Assembly (NCBI GenBank): GCA_002321395.1
Contig: DCMK01000064.1
Location: 10,214 to 27,184 of the forward strand
Length of the DNA stretch: 16,971 nucleotides
Direction: 5' to 3'
Source of the DNA: Caryophanales bacterium UBA1624
Lineage (GTDB): Bacteria; Bacillota_I; Bacilli_A; RFN20; CAG-826
Shown: positions 7,196 to 14,271 of the stretch, one piece after another
How positions within the stretch are numbered: position 1 is the stretch's first letter
Layout: the number at the start of each line of letters is the position of its first letter
Notes under the pieces: model-generated
What the model saw: only the letters and a program-made list of their open reading frames with translations
What the model was told of the DNA's origin: nothing
Databases searched by the model: none
Program-made: the position numbers and the translations under genes

Positions 7196-8131
7196 ATGGG
7201 GAAAAGGATCTCTTATTTCCACTGGTTCCTCCGCAACGTGCCCTCTTCTTTGGCGATCCGCTTTTTCCATAAAGGGAAGCGGACCGATCGCTTGGGCAAA
7301 ACGAAAGGGATCACTTTGGAGCGAACGAACCAAGCCCTCCGCTTGAGCCTTGCGAAGGGGGAGCCCTTCGCCGCGATCCGCTTCGGGGCGGTGGAACTTT
7401 CCTGCCTCAACAACCACGAGAAGATCGAGCTGGGATTCAAAAAGCATTACAAACCTTCGGTCGTCTACTCGATGAAGAACAACGCGGGCTATTTCCCCAC
7501 GGACGAAGCCTCCCTTTCTCGTTATGGGGACGAGCTTCTCCCCGCATTGGCCCAGGCTGATTTCCTTGGAGTGTCCGGGGCCCACATGGAAGAGTATTTC
7601 CACCTCCATTATTGCCCGAACGCAACCCCCATCCTTTATGAGGGGATGGAGCCTCTCCGCGGGGATTGGGCATCCCTTCTGCGCGGGAAGAAGGTTCTGG
7701 TGGTTTCCCCCTTCGAAAAGGACATCCGCTCCCAGTTCCAAAGGAAGGAAAAGCTATTCCCCAAATCGATGTCCCATCTTTTGGATTTCTCCCTACTGAC
7801 CATCAAGGCCCCTTTGACCTGCGCCTCCTGCAAGCCCTCTTCCCCCTCTTTCTTCGACGAGCTGAAGAAGATGGAAGGGCAAATGGGCCAAATGGACTTC
7901 GACGTCGCCTTGATCGGCGCGGGGGCGTATGGGACCTTCCTGGCTTTGTACGCGAAAAGCTTGGGCAAAATCGGCATCCAAACCGGCGGGGCGACCCCGA
8001 CGTTGTTCGGCATTTTGGGCAAACGTTGGGAAAACCGGCCCCACGTGGCAAAATATAGGAACGAGTTCTGGATCCGCCCGGAGGAAAAGCCGGACGGGTA
8101 TGAAAACATCGAAGGGGGGGCGTATTGGTGA
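7196..8131 (+). CDS. GT-D-like polysaccharide biosynthesis protein (putative glycosyltransferase)
   Basis: A 311-residue soluble protein of a type seen in bacterial capsule clusters, resembling GT-D fold glycosyltransferases (DUF1792-like); activity not proven. Residues 59-67 (AAIRFGAVE) resemble the R-[IF]-G-D-G-E block used by GT-D enzymes to bind the nucleotide sugar and metal, with the Glu kept and the Asp replaced. Residues 88-98 carry SVVYSMKNNAG. A Rossmann-like C-terminal half has DVALIGAGAYG (236-246) and GGATPTLFGILGKRW (264-278). The ATG at 7196, 4 bases after the nuclease stop, is chosen because the sequence upstream in this frame is antisense-like shadow of the nuclease. The ribosome site is weak, suggesting coupling. 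The stop overlaps the next start as TGATG. It marks the start of the polysaccharide part of the operon. Confidence 0.6.
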   Translation: MGKRISYFHWFLRNVPSSLAIRFFHKGKRTDRLGKTKGITLERTNQALRLSLAKGEPFAAIRFGAVELSCLNNHEKIELGFKKHYKPSVVYSMKNNAGYFPTDEASLSRYGDELLPALAQADFLGVSGAHMEEYFHLHYCPNATPILYEGMEPLRGDWASLLRGKKVLVVSPFEKDIRSQFQRKEKLFPKSMSHLLDFSLLTIKAPLTCASCKPSSPSFFDELKKMEGQMGQMDFDVALIGAGAYGTFLALYAKSLGKIGIQTGGATPTLFGILGKRWENRPHVAKYRNEFWIRPEEKPDGYENIEGGAYW

Positions 8132-9561
8132 TGGAAGAAAAGAAAGCGAATGAAGTGGGGGAGAAGGATTCCTTTTATTCCCGATATGACACGGTCCTGT
8201 CCTTTTTGGGGCTGGAAGTGCTTTGCCTTGGCTTCTTTGCCTTGGGCGGAAGCCTTGGGTCGACTCTGTTCCGCCTGCTGGGCTTTTTCCTTTCCTTGGT
8301 GACGTTAGGCTATCTGCGCCGGAACCAGTCCGAGCAGGAAAGGAAGCGTTATTGGATCGCGTTGATCCCTTTTTTGGCTTTGGCTTTGCTCACGGGGCTG
8401 TCCCGCTTCTTCTTGACCGGGGCCAGTTCCCTGATCGGGGGCATCGCGACGGATCTGACCGTTTCCTTCGGCCTCATCGGCTTCTTCCTGTTGGGGCAGG
8501 GGCTCAAGCAGATCCCCGTATTGAAGCGCGACGTGATTTTGCTTTCCATCGGATGCGGACTGGCCTTGATGGTTTTGATCCCGGGGCTGTATTCCTTGAT
8601 CCGTTATGGCTTCTTCTACGCGGCGCGTTATCAGGGGATGGTCTATTACTACGATGGGGTCGTCTTCCCCATTGCGAACGAGACCAAAGTCCTCAGCGGC
8701 TTCTCCTTTTTGGAAGCCTCTTTGTCCTATGGGAAAGCCCCCGCCTTCCTTTTGGGTTTGTCCGGGATCGGATGCTTCTACCTCTCCCCGAAGGAAGAGA
8801 CGAAGCGCTTCTTGGCTTTCCTCCTCTTCGGGCTTCTCGGGATCTTGGATTTGGCGTTCGTCCCCTTCACGAAGGCCCTGATCCTTTTGGCCGTCGTTTA
8901 TCTTTTCGCCCTTCTTCTCCGCCTGATTTCCGGGGCGGTGAGCAAGAAAGGGGTTGAGAAGAAAGCGGATTCCGTCTTCAAGATCCTTTATTGGGTTTTC
9001 CTCGGTTTGGTGGTCCTTGGGCTGATTCTTCTCTTCATCGATGCCTTCACGGGGGCGATTCTGGGAAATTTCCCCCTCGCGAAGATCCGGGATAACCGCA
9101 ACCAAGAAGGAGGGCTGCTGAATCGTCTGGCCGCCTCCATCCGCTCGGTCTTCGTGGAGGAGACTTCCTATGGCAAGAAGCTCAACGTCCTGGGGATTCT
9201 GTTCGGAGTCGATTTCTCCTTGGCCAGCGGCTCATCGCTGACGCGCTTCTTTGAGTTCAATTTCCTTTGGCAGAACGGTTTGATCGCCTTCCTTCTGCTT
9301 CTTTTCTTCCTGTTCTACTTCATCCGCGAGTCCTATCTTTTCCTGAAGGAGGACCAATCCAGGATGGATGGGAAAGCCGTCGTGGTGGCCTTGCTCGCGG
9401 GCGCTTTGCTTTATTTCAGCTTCTTCGACGACGAGATGCCTTACCACCACGCGACCGCCTTCCTGCCCTTCTCGAGGGAATCCCTGACTTTGCTTTTGTC
9501 TTTCCTCTGCGGGCTCGTCTATAACCACAAGGAAAAGAAAGGGGGCGCCGCCCATGAATAA
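8131..9561 (+). CDS. Polytopic membrane protein, probable Wzy-type polysaccharide polymerase
   Basis: Integral membrane protein of 476 residues with about 11-12 hydrophobic segments, roughly at 21-39, 43-61, 76-93, 108-126, 134-156, 202-219, 227-243, 246-266, 283-304, 384-399, 416-431 and 449-464. The long loop at 305-380 contains several Arg residues, ending in GSSLTRFFEFNFLWQNG. This loop and its position before a late helix pair are like O-antigen polymerases (Wzy), which join lipid-linked repeat units on the outer face of the membrane. Sequence identity among Wzy proteins is too low for certainty, and an O-antigen ligase-like enzyme is the alternative. The ATG at 8131 overlaps the previous stop (TGATG) and follows a run of seven Gs at 8114-8120. 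In-frame TTG (8125) and GTG (8128) are less likely starts. The flippase at 11421 supports the assignment. Confidence 0.65.
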   Translation: MEEKKANEVGEKDSFYSRYDTVLSFLGLEVLCLGFFALGGSLGSTLFRLLGFFLSLVTLGYLRRNQSEQERKRYWIALIPFLALALLTGLSRFFLTGASSLIGGIATDLTVSFGLIGFFLLGQGLKQIPVLKRDVILLSIGCGLALMVLIPGLYSLIRYGFFYAARYQGMVYYYDGVVFPIANETKVLSGFSFLEASLSYGKAPAFLLGLSGIGCFYLSPKEETKRFLAFLLFGLLGILDLAFVPFTKALILLAVVYLFALLLRLISGAVSKKGVEKKADSVFKILYWVFLGLVVLGLILLFIDAFTGAILGNFPLAKIRDNRNQEGGLLNRLAASIRSVFVEETSYGKKLNVLGILFGVDFSLASGSSLTRFFEFNFLWQNGLIAFLLLLFFLFYFIRESYLFLKEDQSRMDGKAVVVALLAGALLYFSFFDDEMPYHHATAFLPFSRESLTLLLSFLCGLVYNHKEKKGGAAHE

Positions 9562-10534
9562 GAAAAACGCCGCTTTGTCCTTACTGCTTTCTTTTTTCCT
9601 CGCTTCCTGCGCGGATACATCCGAGCTTTATCCGGGGAACGCCTACGTGAGCCCCCATTTCTTGGAGAACCATTACTCCCATTGGGACGAAGGGCTTAAG
9701 GAAGCGCGCATCGCAAGCCAAAAAACCTTGCGCAACGTCAACGAAGACGGAAGCACCCGGGGATGCTACTTCGCCGGGAGCGATCTGTCCGGGAACTCCT
9801 GCTATGGCTATGGCCAATTGAAGGCCCGCCATCCCGACGCGGTCCAATCCGGAGACTCCACCCTTTATTGGACCGTCCCTTCCGGCGGGGTCACCCTAAG
9901 CGACGGCACCTTCGTCCCCGGGGGGCTCGACATCGTTCAGAACGGGGTTGGGGTCTGGGCCGATCAAAGCGGTTTGGAGGGGATCCTCTATGGGCAGAGC
10001 AAGAAGATGTCGCGCATCAACCCCGCCTTCTCCCGCGGCTATCTTTCCAAACTCTACAACGGGCAGATCCAATGCGATGCCTGGTCGAGCTATTCCTTGG
10101 TGGAGCTCGACAAGACCGGATATGGGACGCGCTTCCCGGCGGAGCTGCACGATGGCCCTTACGTGGCTTTCTCTTGCCGCGGCGGGAGCGATACCCCCTC
10201 CGGGAAGGGCAGGGTGAGCCGCTTCGACATCTCCTTGACGTTCTACAAGATCGAAAAAGAGGGTTACGTGGGCTCGACGTTCGTCTTGGACGGGGTCCCT
10301 TTGGAAACCAACATCTCCGCGGAGGACACTTCCTTGGTCGGTTTCTATTTCGATGAGGTCGGATACGATCCCTCCGGGGTCGTGGGGATGTCGGTGACCT
10401 ATTCGCTTCAGGAAGACGAAATCGACCTCGATGGGGAAACCATCCGTCCCAGCGATGACTTCTCCGACGGGGAAAAATACCACACGGGCTTGATGATGCT
10501 GGAGGTGTTCTTCCCCGATTCGGAATGGAATTGA
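9554..10534 (+). CDS. Lipoprotein of unknown function
   Basis: A 326-residue protein I do not recognise. Residues 1-19 are a clear lipoprotein signal: NKK, hydrophobic core LSLLLSFFLA and lipobox LASC with Cys19, so it should be anchored outside the membrane. The mature part has no transmembrane segments and looks beta-rich, with many Gly, Ser, Tyr and Trp residues. The C-terminal third (about 225-300) has alternating strands such as RFDISLTFYKI and LVGFYFDEVGYD. This suggests a lectin- or jelly-roll-like fold, but that is a guess. The ATG overlaps the end of the polymerase gene by 8 bases and follows AAAGGGGGC, implying coupled expression. It may bind or process the polysaccharide. The gene ends 3 bases before the stop of the convergent gene, with no terminator visible between them. 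Confidence 0.75.
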   Translation: MNKKNAALSLLLSFFLASCADTSELYPGNAYVSPHFLENHYSHWDEGLKEARIASQKTLRNVNEDGSTRGCYFAGSDLSGNSCYGYGQLKARHPDAVQSGDSTLYWTVPSGGVTLSDGTFVPGGLDIVQNGVGVWADQSGLEGILYGQSKKMSRINPAFSRGYLSKLYNGQIQCDAWSSYSLVELDKTGYGTRFPAELHDGPYVAFSCRGGSDTPSGKGRVSRFDISLTFYKIEKEGYVGSTFVLDGVPLETNISAEDTSLVGFYFDEVGYDPSGVVGMSVTYSLQEDEIDLDGETIRPSDDFSDGEKYHTGLMMLEVFFPDSEWN

Positions 10535-10537
10535 GGG

Positions 10538-11449
10538 TTATTTCTTGAGAAAGCGGGATAGGTCGAGCCATTCCCCCATCCGGAAATCGCAGGAATCGTC
10601 ATCGAGGATCAGCGTCCCCTTCGCGGGGGTGAAGGTCATTTCCCCGAAGTAGATTTTCCCGTTCACGTCGTAGAGGTCGCACCGGACGAAGGGGAATGGC
10701 GCGCAGAGGGCTTCGGCCATCTTCACCATCTCTTCCCAGTTTTTCGGCTTTTCGGGGCAGACGTCGGCTTTTTTCCATCCATTGAACTGGCTTCCATCGA
10801 AGCTCTCCCAATCGATGGTGAGCTCGGTGTAGCGGATGTCCTCCCCCCTGCCCGTGACGACGTAGAGGTTTTTGGCCTTGCCGTTATAGACGTGGATTTT
10901 GTATTCGACGGGGAGGTGGTCGGGATCCCCAATCCATTCCTCGGCGATGATTTGGGGCTTGATGGGGGAATAGTGGCGTTCCATCGTCTCCTTCCCATAG
11001 TCGCGATGAAGCCAGGAGGCGAATCGCTTTTCCTCTTCCTTCCGGTCCACTTTGCTTTTGTCCCGGACCAAAAGGTTCCATCCGGAGGCGTGGGTGCATT
11101 TCAAAACGAAGCGGGGCGGCATTTCCTCCCAAGGGATGTCCTGAAAGGAATCGTAGACCCCCAAGCAGGGGATCAAAGCGTCCCCATATCCTTTTTCCGC
11201 GACGTAGGAACGGACGGTGGCCCTCCCCGCGCAGGAGGAGACCTCCTTCCATTTCGGATAGACGAAAAGACGTAGGTATTGCAGCTTCTCCGTATAACGG
11301 ACCGGGGGGCTCAGATGCAGCTTGTGATGGGTGATGTAACGGTACTGCAATTTGACGTAGAGGGTGGGGGATATGGCCTTTATCGGTTTGCGGAGCATCA
11401 CCCCGAAGAAGCGCTTCAGTTTATTTTCCTTGAGGTTGGGATTGCTCAT
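10538..11449 (-). CDS. TupA-like ATP-grasp protein
   Basis: Member of the TupA-like ATP-grasp family (Pfam TupA-like ATPgrasp), 303 residues, named after a Bacillus gene for teichuronopeptide synthesis. Members are found in polysaccharide loci, where they probably ligate an amino acid or peptide to a surface polymer using ATP; the substrate here is unknown. Visible blocks are RYTEKLQYLRL (51-61), PRFVLKCTHASGWN (112-125, ATP-binding Lys117), IIAEEWIG (167-174, hinge acidic pair), VEYKIHVYNGKAK (181-193) and FVRCDLYDVNGKIYFGEMTF (254-273, metal-binding acidic residues). The start at 11449 is fixed by a strong GGAGGGAGGAA directly upstream, inside the end of the flippase gene; the two genes overlap by 29 bases. 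They should be co-transcribed from the flippase promoter. Confidence 0.88.
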   Translation of the reverse strand: MSNPNLKENKLKRFFGVMLRKPIKAISPTLYVKLQYRYITHHKLHLSPPVRYTEKLQYLRLFVYPKWKEVSSCAGRATVRSYVAEKGYGDALIPCLGVYDSFQDIPWEEMPPRFVLKCTHASGWNLLVRDKSKVDRKEEEKRFASWLHRDYGKETMERHYSPIKPQIIAEEWIGDPDHLPVEYKIHVYNGKAKNLYVVTGRGEDIRYTELTIDWESFDGSQFNGWKKADVCPEKPKNWEEMVKMAEALCAPFPFVRCDLYDVNGKIYFGEMTFTPAKGTLILDDDSCDFRMGEWLDLSRFLKK

Positions 11450-13016
11450 TTTCCTCCCTCCTTTTCCTCTGCTTGGGCAAAAAGGAGCAAACGAGCTTCT
11501 CTTTGCAGATCAGCAAGAAGAGGACGTAGACCAAGGCATCGATGGCTACGGTCGCGATCAAAGAAAAGAGCGAGGCCTCCCAAGCGACCAAACCAAGATC
11601 GAGGAACCGACTTTGGAGAAAAGGGCAGAGGAAGAAGGAAGCGATTCCAACCAAGATCCCCGCGACGAGGATCTTCAGGCTGTTGGGGTTGAAGAGGGCT
11701 CGGCGGGAATATTCCCTGCTGATGAAGAGCAAATAGGCGCAGAGGAGGACGTCGGTGATCCCGGTCGCCAAAGCGACCCCGATGCCGGGCCGGTCCTGGA
11801 ATGGCAAAAGGGCGAAAAGAAGCGAAAGCCCGATGTTGCAGGATACCCCGAAGAGCATCGCGTAGAGGTAGTGGCGTTCTTTCTTTTGGGGCAAAAGGAT
11901 TTCGTTGTAGACGTTATCCCCCAAGGAATAGGTCAGCATCATGCAGGAAAGGGCGACCAAAATCCAATCCGCGTCGCGGTAGCTGCTGGAGGAGCTGAGG
12001 AGATCGCCGCTGCCGGAGATCAGGGAGGTGATGGGGCGGGCCATGGTGGACATGGTCGCGACGGCCGGGACGGCGATGAAGAGGGTGATGTTGAAGGAAT
12101 AGCGCAGCAAGTTGCGGTAGAAGGCTTTGTTCTCCATGGAATAGTAATGGGTGGCGCGGGGGAGGAAGACCGCGTAGAGGGAGGTGATCAAAGTGATGAC
12201 GATGTCGACGCCTTTCACCCCAACCGAATAGGATCCGACGCTGGCTTTGCTCTCATCCAGCAAGCCCAAAAGGAATTGATCGGTTTGGTTGTAGAGGGTC
12301 AAGGCGAAGGAAATCAAAAACAGCAGAAGCAGCGGTTTGATCAAAGGCCGGATCTGGTAGGGATGCGTCTTCTTGAAGGATATATGGCGCGGCAGGATCA
12401 GGCAGTTTAGCAAAGAGGTGAAGACGGTGTAGGAGACGGTGATGGCGGCGTAGAGGTAGATCTCCTGCTCCAAGATGGCGGGGGTGTCGCTGCGTTTGAT
12501 GAACAAGAACGTCAAAAGCGCGCCCAAAGCCAAAAGGGAAATGGAGCGGACCGTGATGTAGAAATGCTTTTCCAAAGCGATGTAGACCCATTCGAAGGAG
12601 AAGGCCCCGCAGAGGAAGTTGATGGATAGGAGGTAAATCAGCTCCCGGGTTTGGAAAAGCTGGGGGACCGATAGGACGATCCCGGACATCAGGGAAAAGG
12701 AAACCAAGGTGGTGATGGCTTGAAGCAGGAAGAAGGTTTGGACGAGGTTGGACAGCTTCTGTTTGTCGCTCTTCGCTTTCGCGCATTCCCTTATGGCGAT
12801 GTTGGGGATGGAGATTTTGGCCAAGACGAGGAAGTAATAGACGAAGGCGTTGGCCCAGCTGTAGAGCCCGAAGGCTTGGTCGCCCAAAGCGCGGGTGATG
12901 TAGGGGTAGGTCAAAAAGGAAAGGACGGTCATCGTCAGGGTGCGGATCAGGTTGATGACGACGTTGGCCCGCACATTGGCGAAGGCGGGGGTTTTTTGAG
13001 AGACCGAAGTAGCCAT
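11421..13016 (-). CDS. wzx: Wzx-type oligosaccharide flippase (MOP/polysaccharide transporter superfamily)
   Basis: Integral membrane protein of 531 residues, typical of Wzx, with about 14 hydrophobic segments. It moves the lipid-linked repeat unit across the cytoplasmic membrane. The N-terminal hallmark is clear: LTYPYITRALGDQAFGLYSW (residues 35-54), then FLVLAKISIPNIAIRECAKA (62-81), matching the YPYltRvLG...yG...REiak pattern. Internal blocks such as TDQFLLGLLDESKASVGSYS and AVFLPRATHYYS fit the second half of the fold. The basic C-terminus (RKRREENEQSQPQGK) is cytoplasmic. It heads a two-gene minus-strand unit with the TupA-like gene. A TATAAT lies 14 bases upstream of the ATG and no Shine-Dalgarno sequence is seen. 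The gene faces the glycosyltransferase at 13078 across only 61 bases. Confidence 0.9.
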   Translation of the reverse strand: MATSVSQKTPAFANVRANVVINLIRTLTMTVLSFLTYPYITRALGDQAFGLYSWANAFVYYFLVLAKISIPNIAIRECAKAKSDKQKLSNLVQTFFLLQAITTLVSFSLMSGIVLSVPQLFQTRELIYLLSINFLCGAFSFEWVYIALEKHFYITVRSISLLALGALLTFLFIKRSDTPAILEQEIYLYAAITVSYTVFTSLLNCLILPRHISFKKTHPYQIRPLIKPLLLLFLISFALTLYNQTDQFLLGLLDESKASVGSYSVGVKGVDIVITLITSLYAVFLPRATHYYSMENKAFYRNLLRYSFNITLFIAVPAVATMSTMARPITSLISGSGDLLSSSSSYRDADWILVALSCMMLTYSLGDNVYNEILLPQKKERHYLYAMLFGVSCNIGLSLLFALLPFQDRPGIGVALATGITDVLLCAYLLFISREYSRRALFNPNSLKILVAGILVGIASFFLCPFLQSRFLDLGLVAWEASLFSLIATVAIDALVYVLFLLICKEKLVCSFLPKQRKRREENEQSQPQGK

Positions 13017-13030
13017 GATGGATGGCCCAC

Positions 13031-13036
13031 ATTATA
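13031..13036 (-). promoter_or_regulatory. -10 box of the wzx-tupA-like unit
   Basis: On the minus strand a perfect TATAAT lies 14 bases before the ATG at 13016. The expected start of transcription leaves a leader of only about 7-8 bases (GCCATCCATC region), too short for a standard ribosome site. No good -35 hexamer is seen at 16-18 bases. Confidence 0.55.
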
Positions 13037-13065
13037 CACGCGTGCGCCGAACTTCTCTTCTGTGG

Positions 13066-13071
13066 GATAAT
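13066..13071 (+). promoter_or_regulatory. -10 box of the GT4 gene at 13078, leaderless arrangement
   Basis: GATAAT ends six bases before the GTG start codon, so transcription should begin at that GTG. The intervening GGGAGA is purine-rich but too close to the GTG to act as a normal Shine-Dalgarno site. The -35 region is not recognisable. Within 61 bases it stands back to back with the wzx -10 box. Confidence 0.55.
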
Positions 13072-13077
13072 GGGAGA

Positions 13078-14127
13078 GTGAAAATCCTCGTCGTGACCCC
13101 GCATTATTATCCCGAAGGCTTCTCCATCACCCCAATCTGCGAATCTTGGGCCAAGCAAGGCCACGACGTTTTCGTGGTGACCAACCGCCCCAACTATGGC
13201 TATGGGCGCATCCTGAAGGAGTATCGCCGCGTCCAAGACGAGACGATCAATGGGGTCCGGGTTCACCGGTGCTTCCTCTTCGCCCGCAAGAAGAGCCGCC
13301 TTTCCATCATCGCGAACTACCTTTCTTTCTATGTTTCCTCCAGCCTTTATCTTTCTTCTTTGAAGGAGGACTTCGACGTGGTCTATTCCTTTTCCTTATC
13401 CCCCATCATCGCCGTTTCGGGGGCCAACAAATACAAAAAGAGGCACCATGTCCCCCATTATCTGCATTGCTTGGATCTATGGCCCGAATCGGTTTTGGCT
13501 ACCCGCGCGATGAAGAAGAGAAGCCTGGGGTATCGCCTTCTTTACCATTGGTCGAAGTCCATTTATTCCAAGGCCGATGAGATCATGGTTTCCTCGCCTT
13601 CTTTCGAAACCTACTTCCGCGAGGAGCTGAAGCTGAAGGACGTTCCCATCGCCTATGTCCCCCAACCCGCGTTTTTGTCTCCCCAAGAAGGGAAGGACAT
13701 TATCTATTGCACCCCCAACAATTTCCTCTATGCGGGGAACATCGGATCCCTCCAGCTGGTGGAGAATCTGGTCTTGGGCTTCTCCTTGCTTTTTGAAGGC
13801 GAGGCGACCCTCCACATCATCGGGATGGGATCCCGAAAAGAGGCGGTGGAGTCGCTGATAAAAGAAAAAAGGCTGGAAGGGCGCGTGATTTACCATGGCC
13901 CCCTTCCCCGGAAGCAGACCAGCCGCTATTACGGCAACTGCGCGGGGATCATCGTCTCTTTGAAGGACGAAGGATATGCGGGGAAGACGATCCCCAACAA
14001 GCTGATCTCTTCCCTCTGCTTCGGCAAGCCGATCTTCGCCCTCATCGGGGGAGATGGGAGAAAGCTGCTCGAAAAGACGGGCGGGGCCTTCTTCGGGGAA
14101 GGGAATACCCCCGAGGAGATCGCGTAA
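13078..14127 (+). CDS. GT4 family glycosyltransferase (WbuB-like), ended early by an in-frame TAA
   Basis: GT-B fold transferase that would add a sugar to the lipid-linked repeat unit at the cytoplasmic face; 349 residues to the TAA. The N-terminal domain begins MKILVVTPHYYPEGFS (GTG start read as Met), and HDVFVVTNRPNYG (29-41) and DLWPES (133-138) are typical of the WbuB/WcaI-like GT4 group. The C-terminal domain has FLYAGNIG (216-223), TLHIIGMGSRKE (244-255), VIYHGPLPRKQ (270-280) and KTIPNKLISSLCFGKPIFA (303-321). The last block lacks the usual second Glu of the E-x7-E motif, as is common in this group. Translation stops at TAA 14125-14127, just before the expected C-terminal helices, which continue in frame to 14271. 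The start at GTG 13078 fits the family N-terminus and the -10 box. Confidence 0.88.
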   Translation: MKILVVTPHYYPEGFSITPICESWAKQGHDVFVVTNRPNYGYGRILKEYRRVQDETINGVRVHRCFLFARKKSRLSIIANYLSFYVSSSLYLSSLKEDFDVVYSFSLSPIIAVSGANKYKKRHHVPHYLHCLDLWPESVLATRAMKKRSLGYRLLYHWSKSIYSKADEIMVSSPSFETYFREELKLKDVPIAYVPQPAFLSPQEGKDIIYCTPNNFLYAGNIGSLQLVENLVLGFSLLFEGEATLHIIGMGSRKEAVESLIKEKRLEGRVIYHGPLPRKQTSRYYGNCAGIIVSLKDEGYAGKTIPNKLISSLCFGKPIFALIGGDGRKLLEKTGGAFFGEGNTPEEIA

Positions 14128-14271
14128 GGGATCCGCGCTTTCTTGGCTTTAAGCGAGGAGAGGAAAAAAGAAATGGGGCGAAAGAACCTTTCTTATTTCC
14201 GGGCCCATTTCGAATTCCAGAAAACCGTGGACGAGATCACTTCGATCCTAAGCTCCGGCAGAAAGAAGTGA
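14128..14271 (+). pseudogene. Detached C-terminal tail of the GT4 gene after the in-frame TAA
   Basis: The same reading frame as the GT4 gene continues for 47 codons after the TAA at 14125 and ends at TGA 14269-14271. Its translation includes GIRAFLALSEERKKEMGRKN and SYFRAHFEFQKTVDEITSIL, the standard C-terminal helices of GT4 enzymes (..ll.d.e.r..mg...r.yf..hf....v...l..il). Family comparison would place a residue such as Lys, Gln or Glu at the TAA (AAA, CAA or GAA to TAA is one change). The full gene would encode 397 residues and overlap the convergent gene tail to tail by 35 bases. Confidence 0.85.

Noticed and set aside
6221..7741. 506-codon open frame on the minus strand across the nuclease and GT-D-like genes
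   Set aside because: Its translation is Arg/Pro/Gly-rich low-complexity sequence with no motifs, opposite two genes with clear family motifs. It is a shadow caused by high GC and biased codon use.
10520..10560. Terminator between the convergent lipoprotein and ATP-grasp genes
   Set aside because: Only three bases separate the two stop codons, and I see no GC-rich hairpin with a T tract nearby on either strand.
11364..12410. 348-codon plus-strand open frame opposite the flippase
   Set aside because: The translation is Gly/Asp/Glu/Gln-rich and lacks hydrophobic or family features; the flippase on the other strand is unambiguous.
12253..13266. 337-codon minus-strand open frame overlapping wzx in another frame and running past its promoter
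   Set aside because: The product is His/Pro/Leu/Arg-rich nonsense, and it crosses two -10 boxes and the start of a convincing glycosyltransferase gene.
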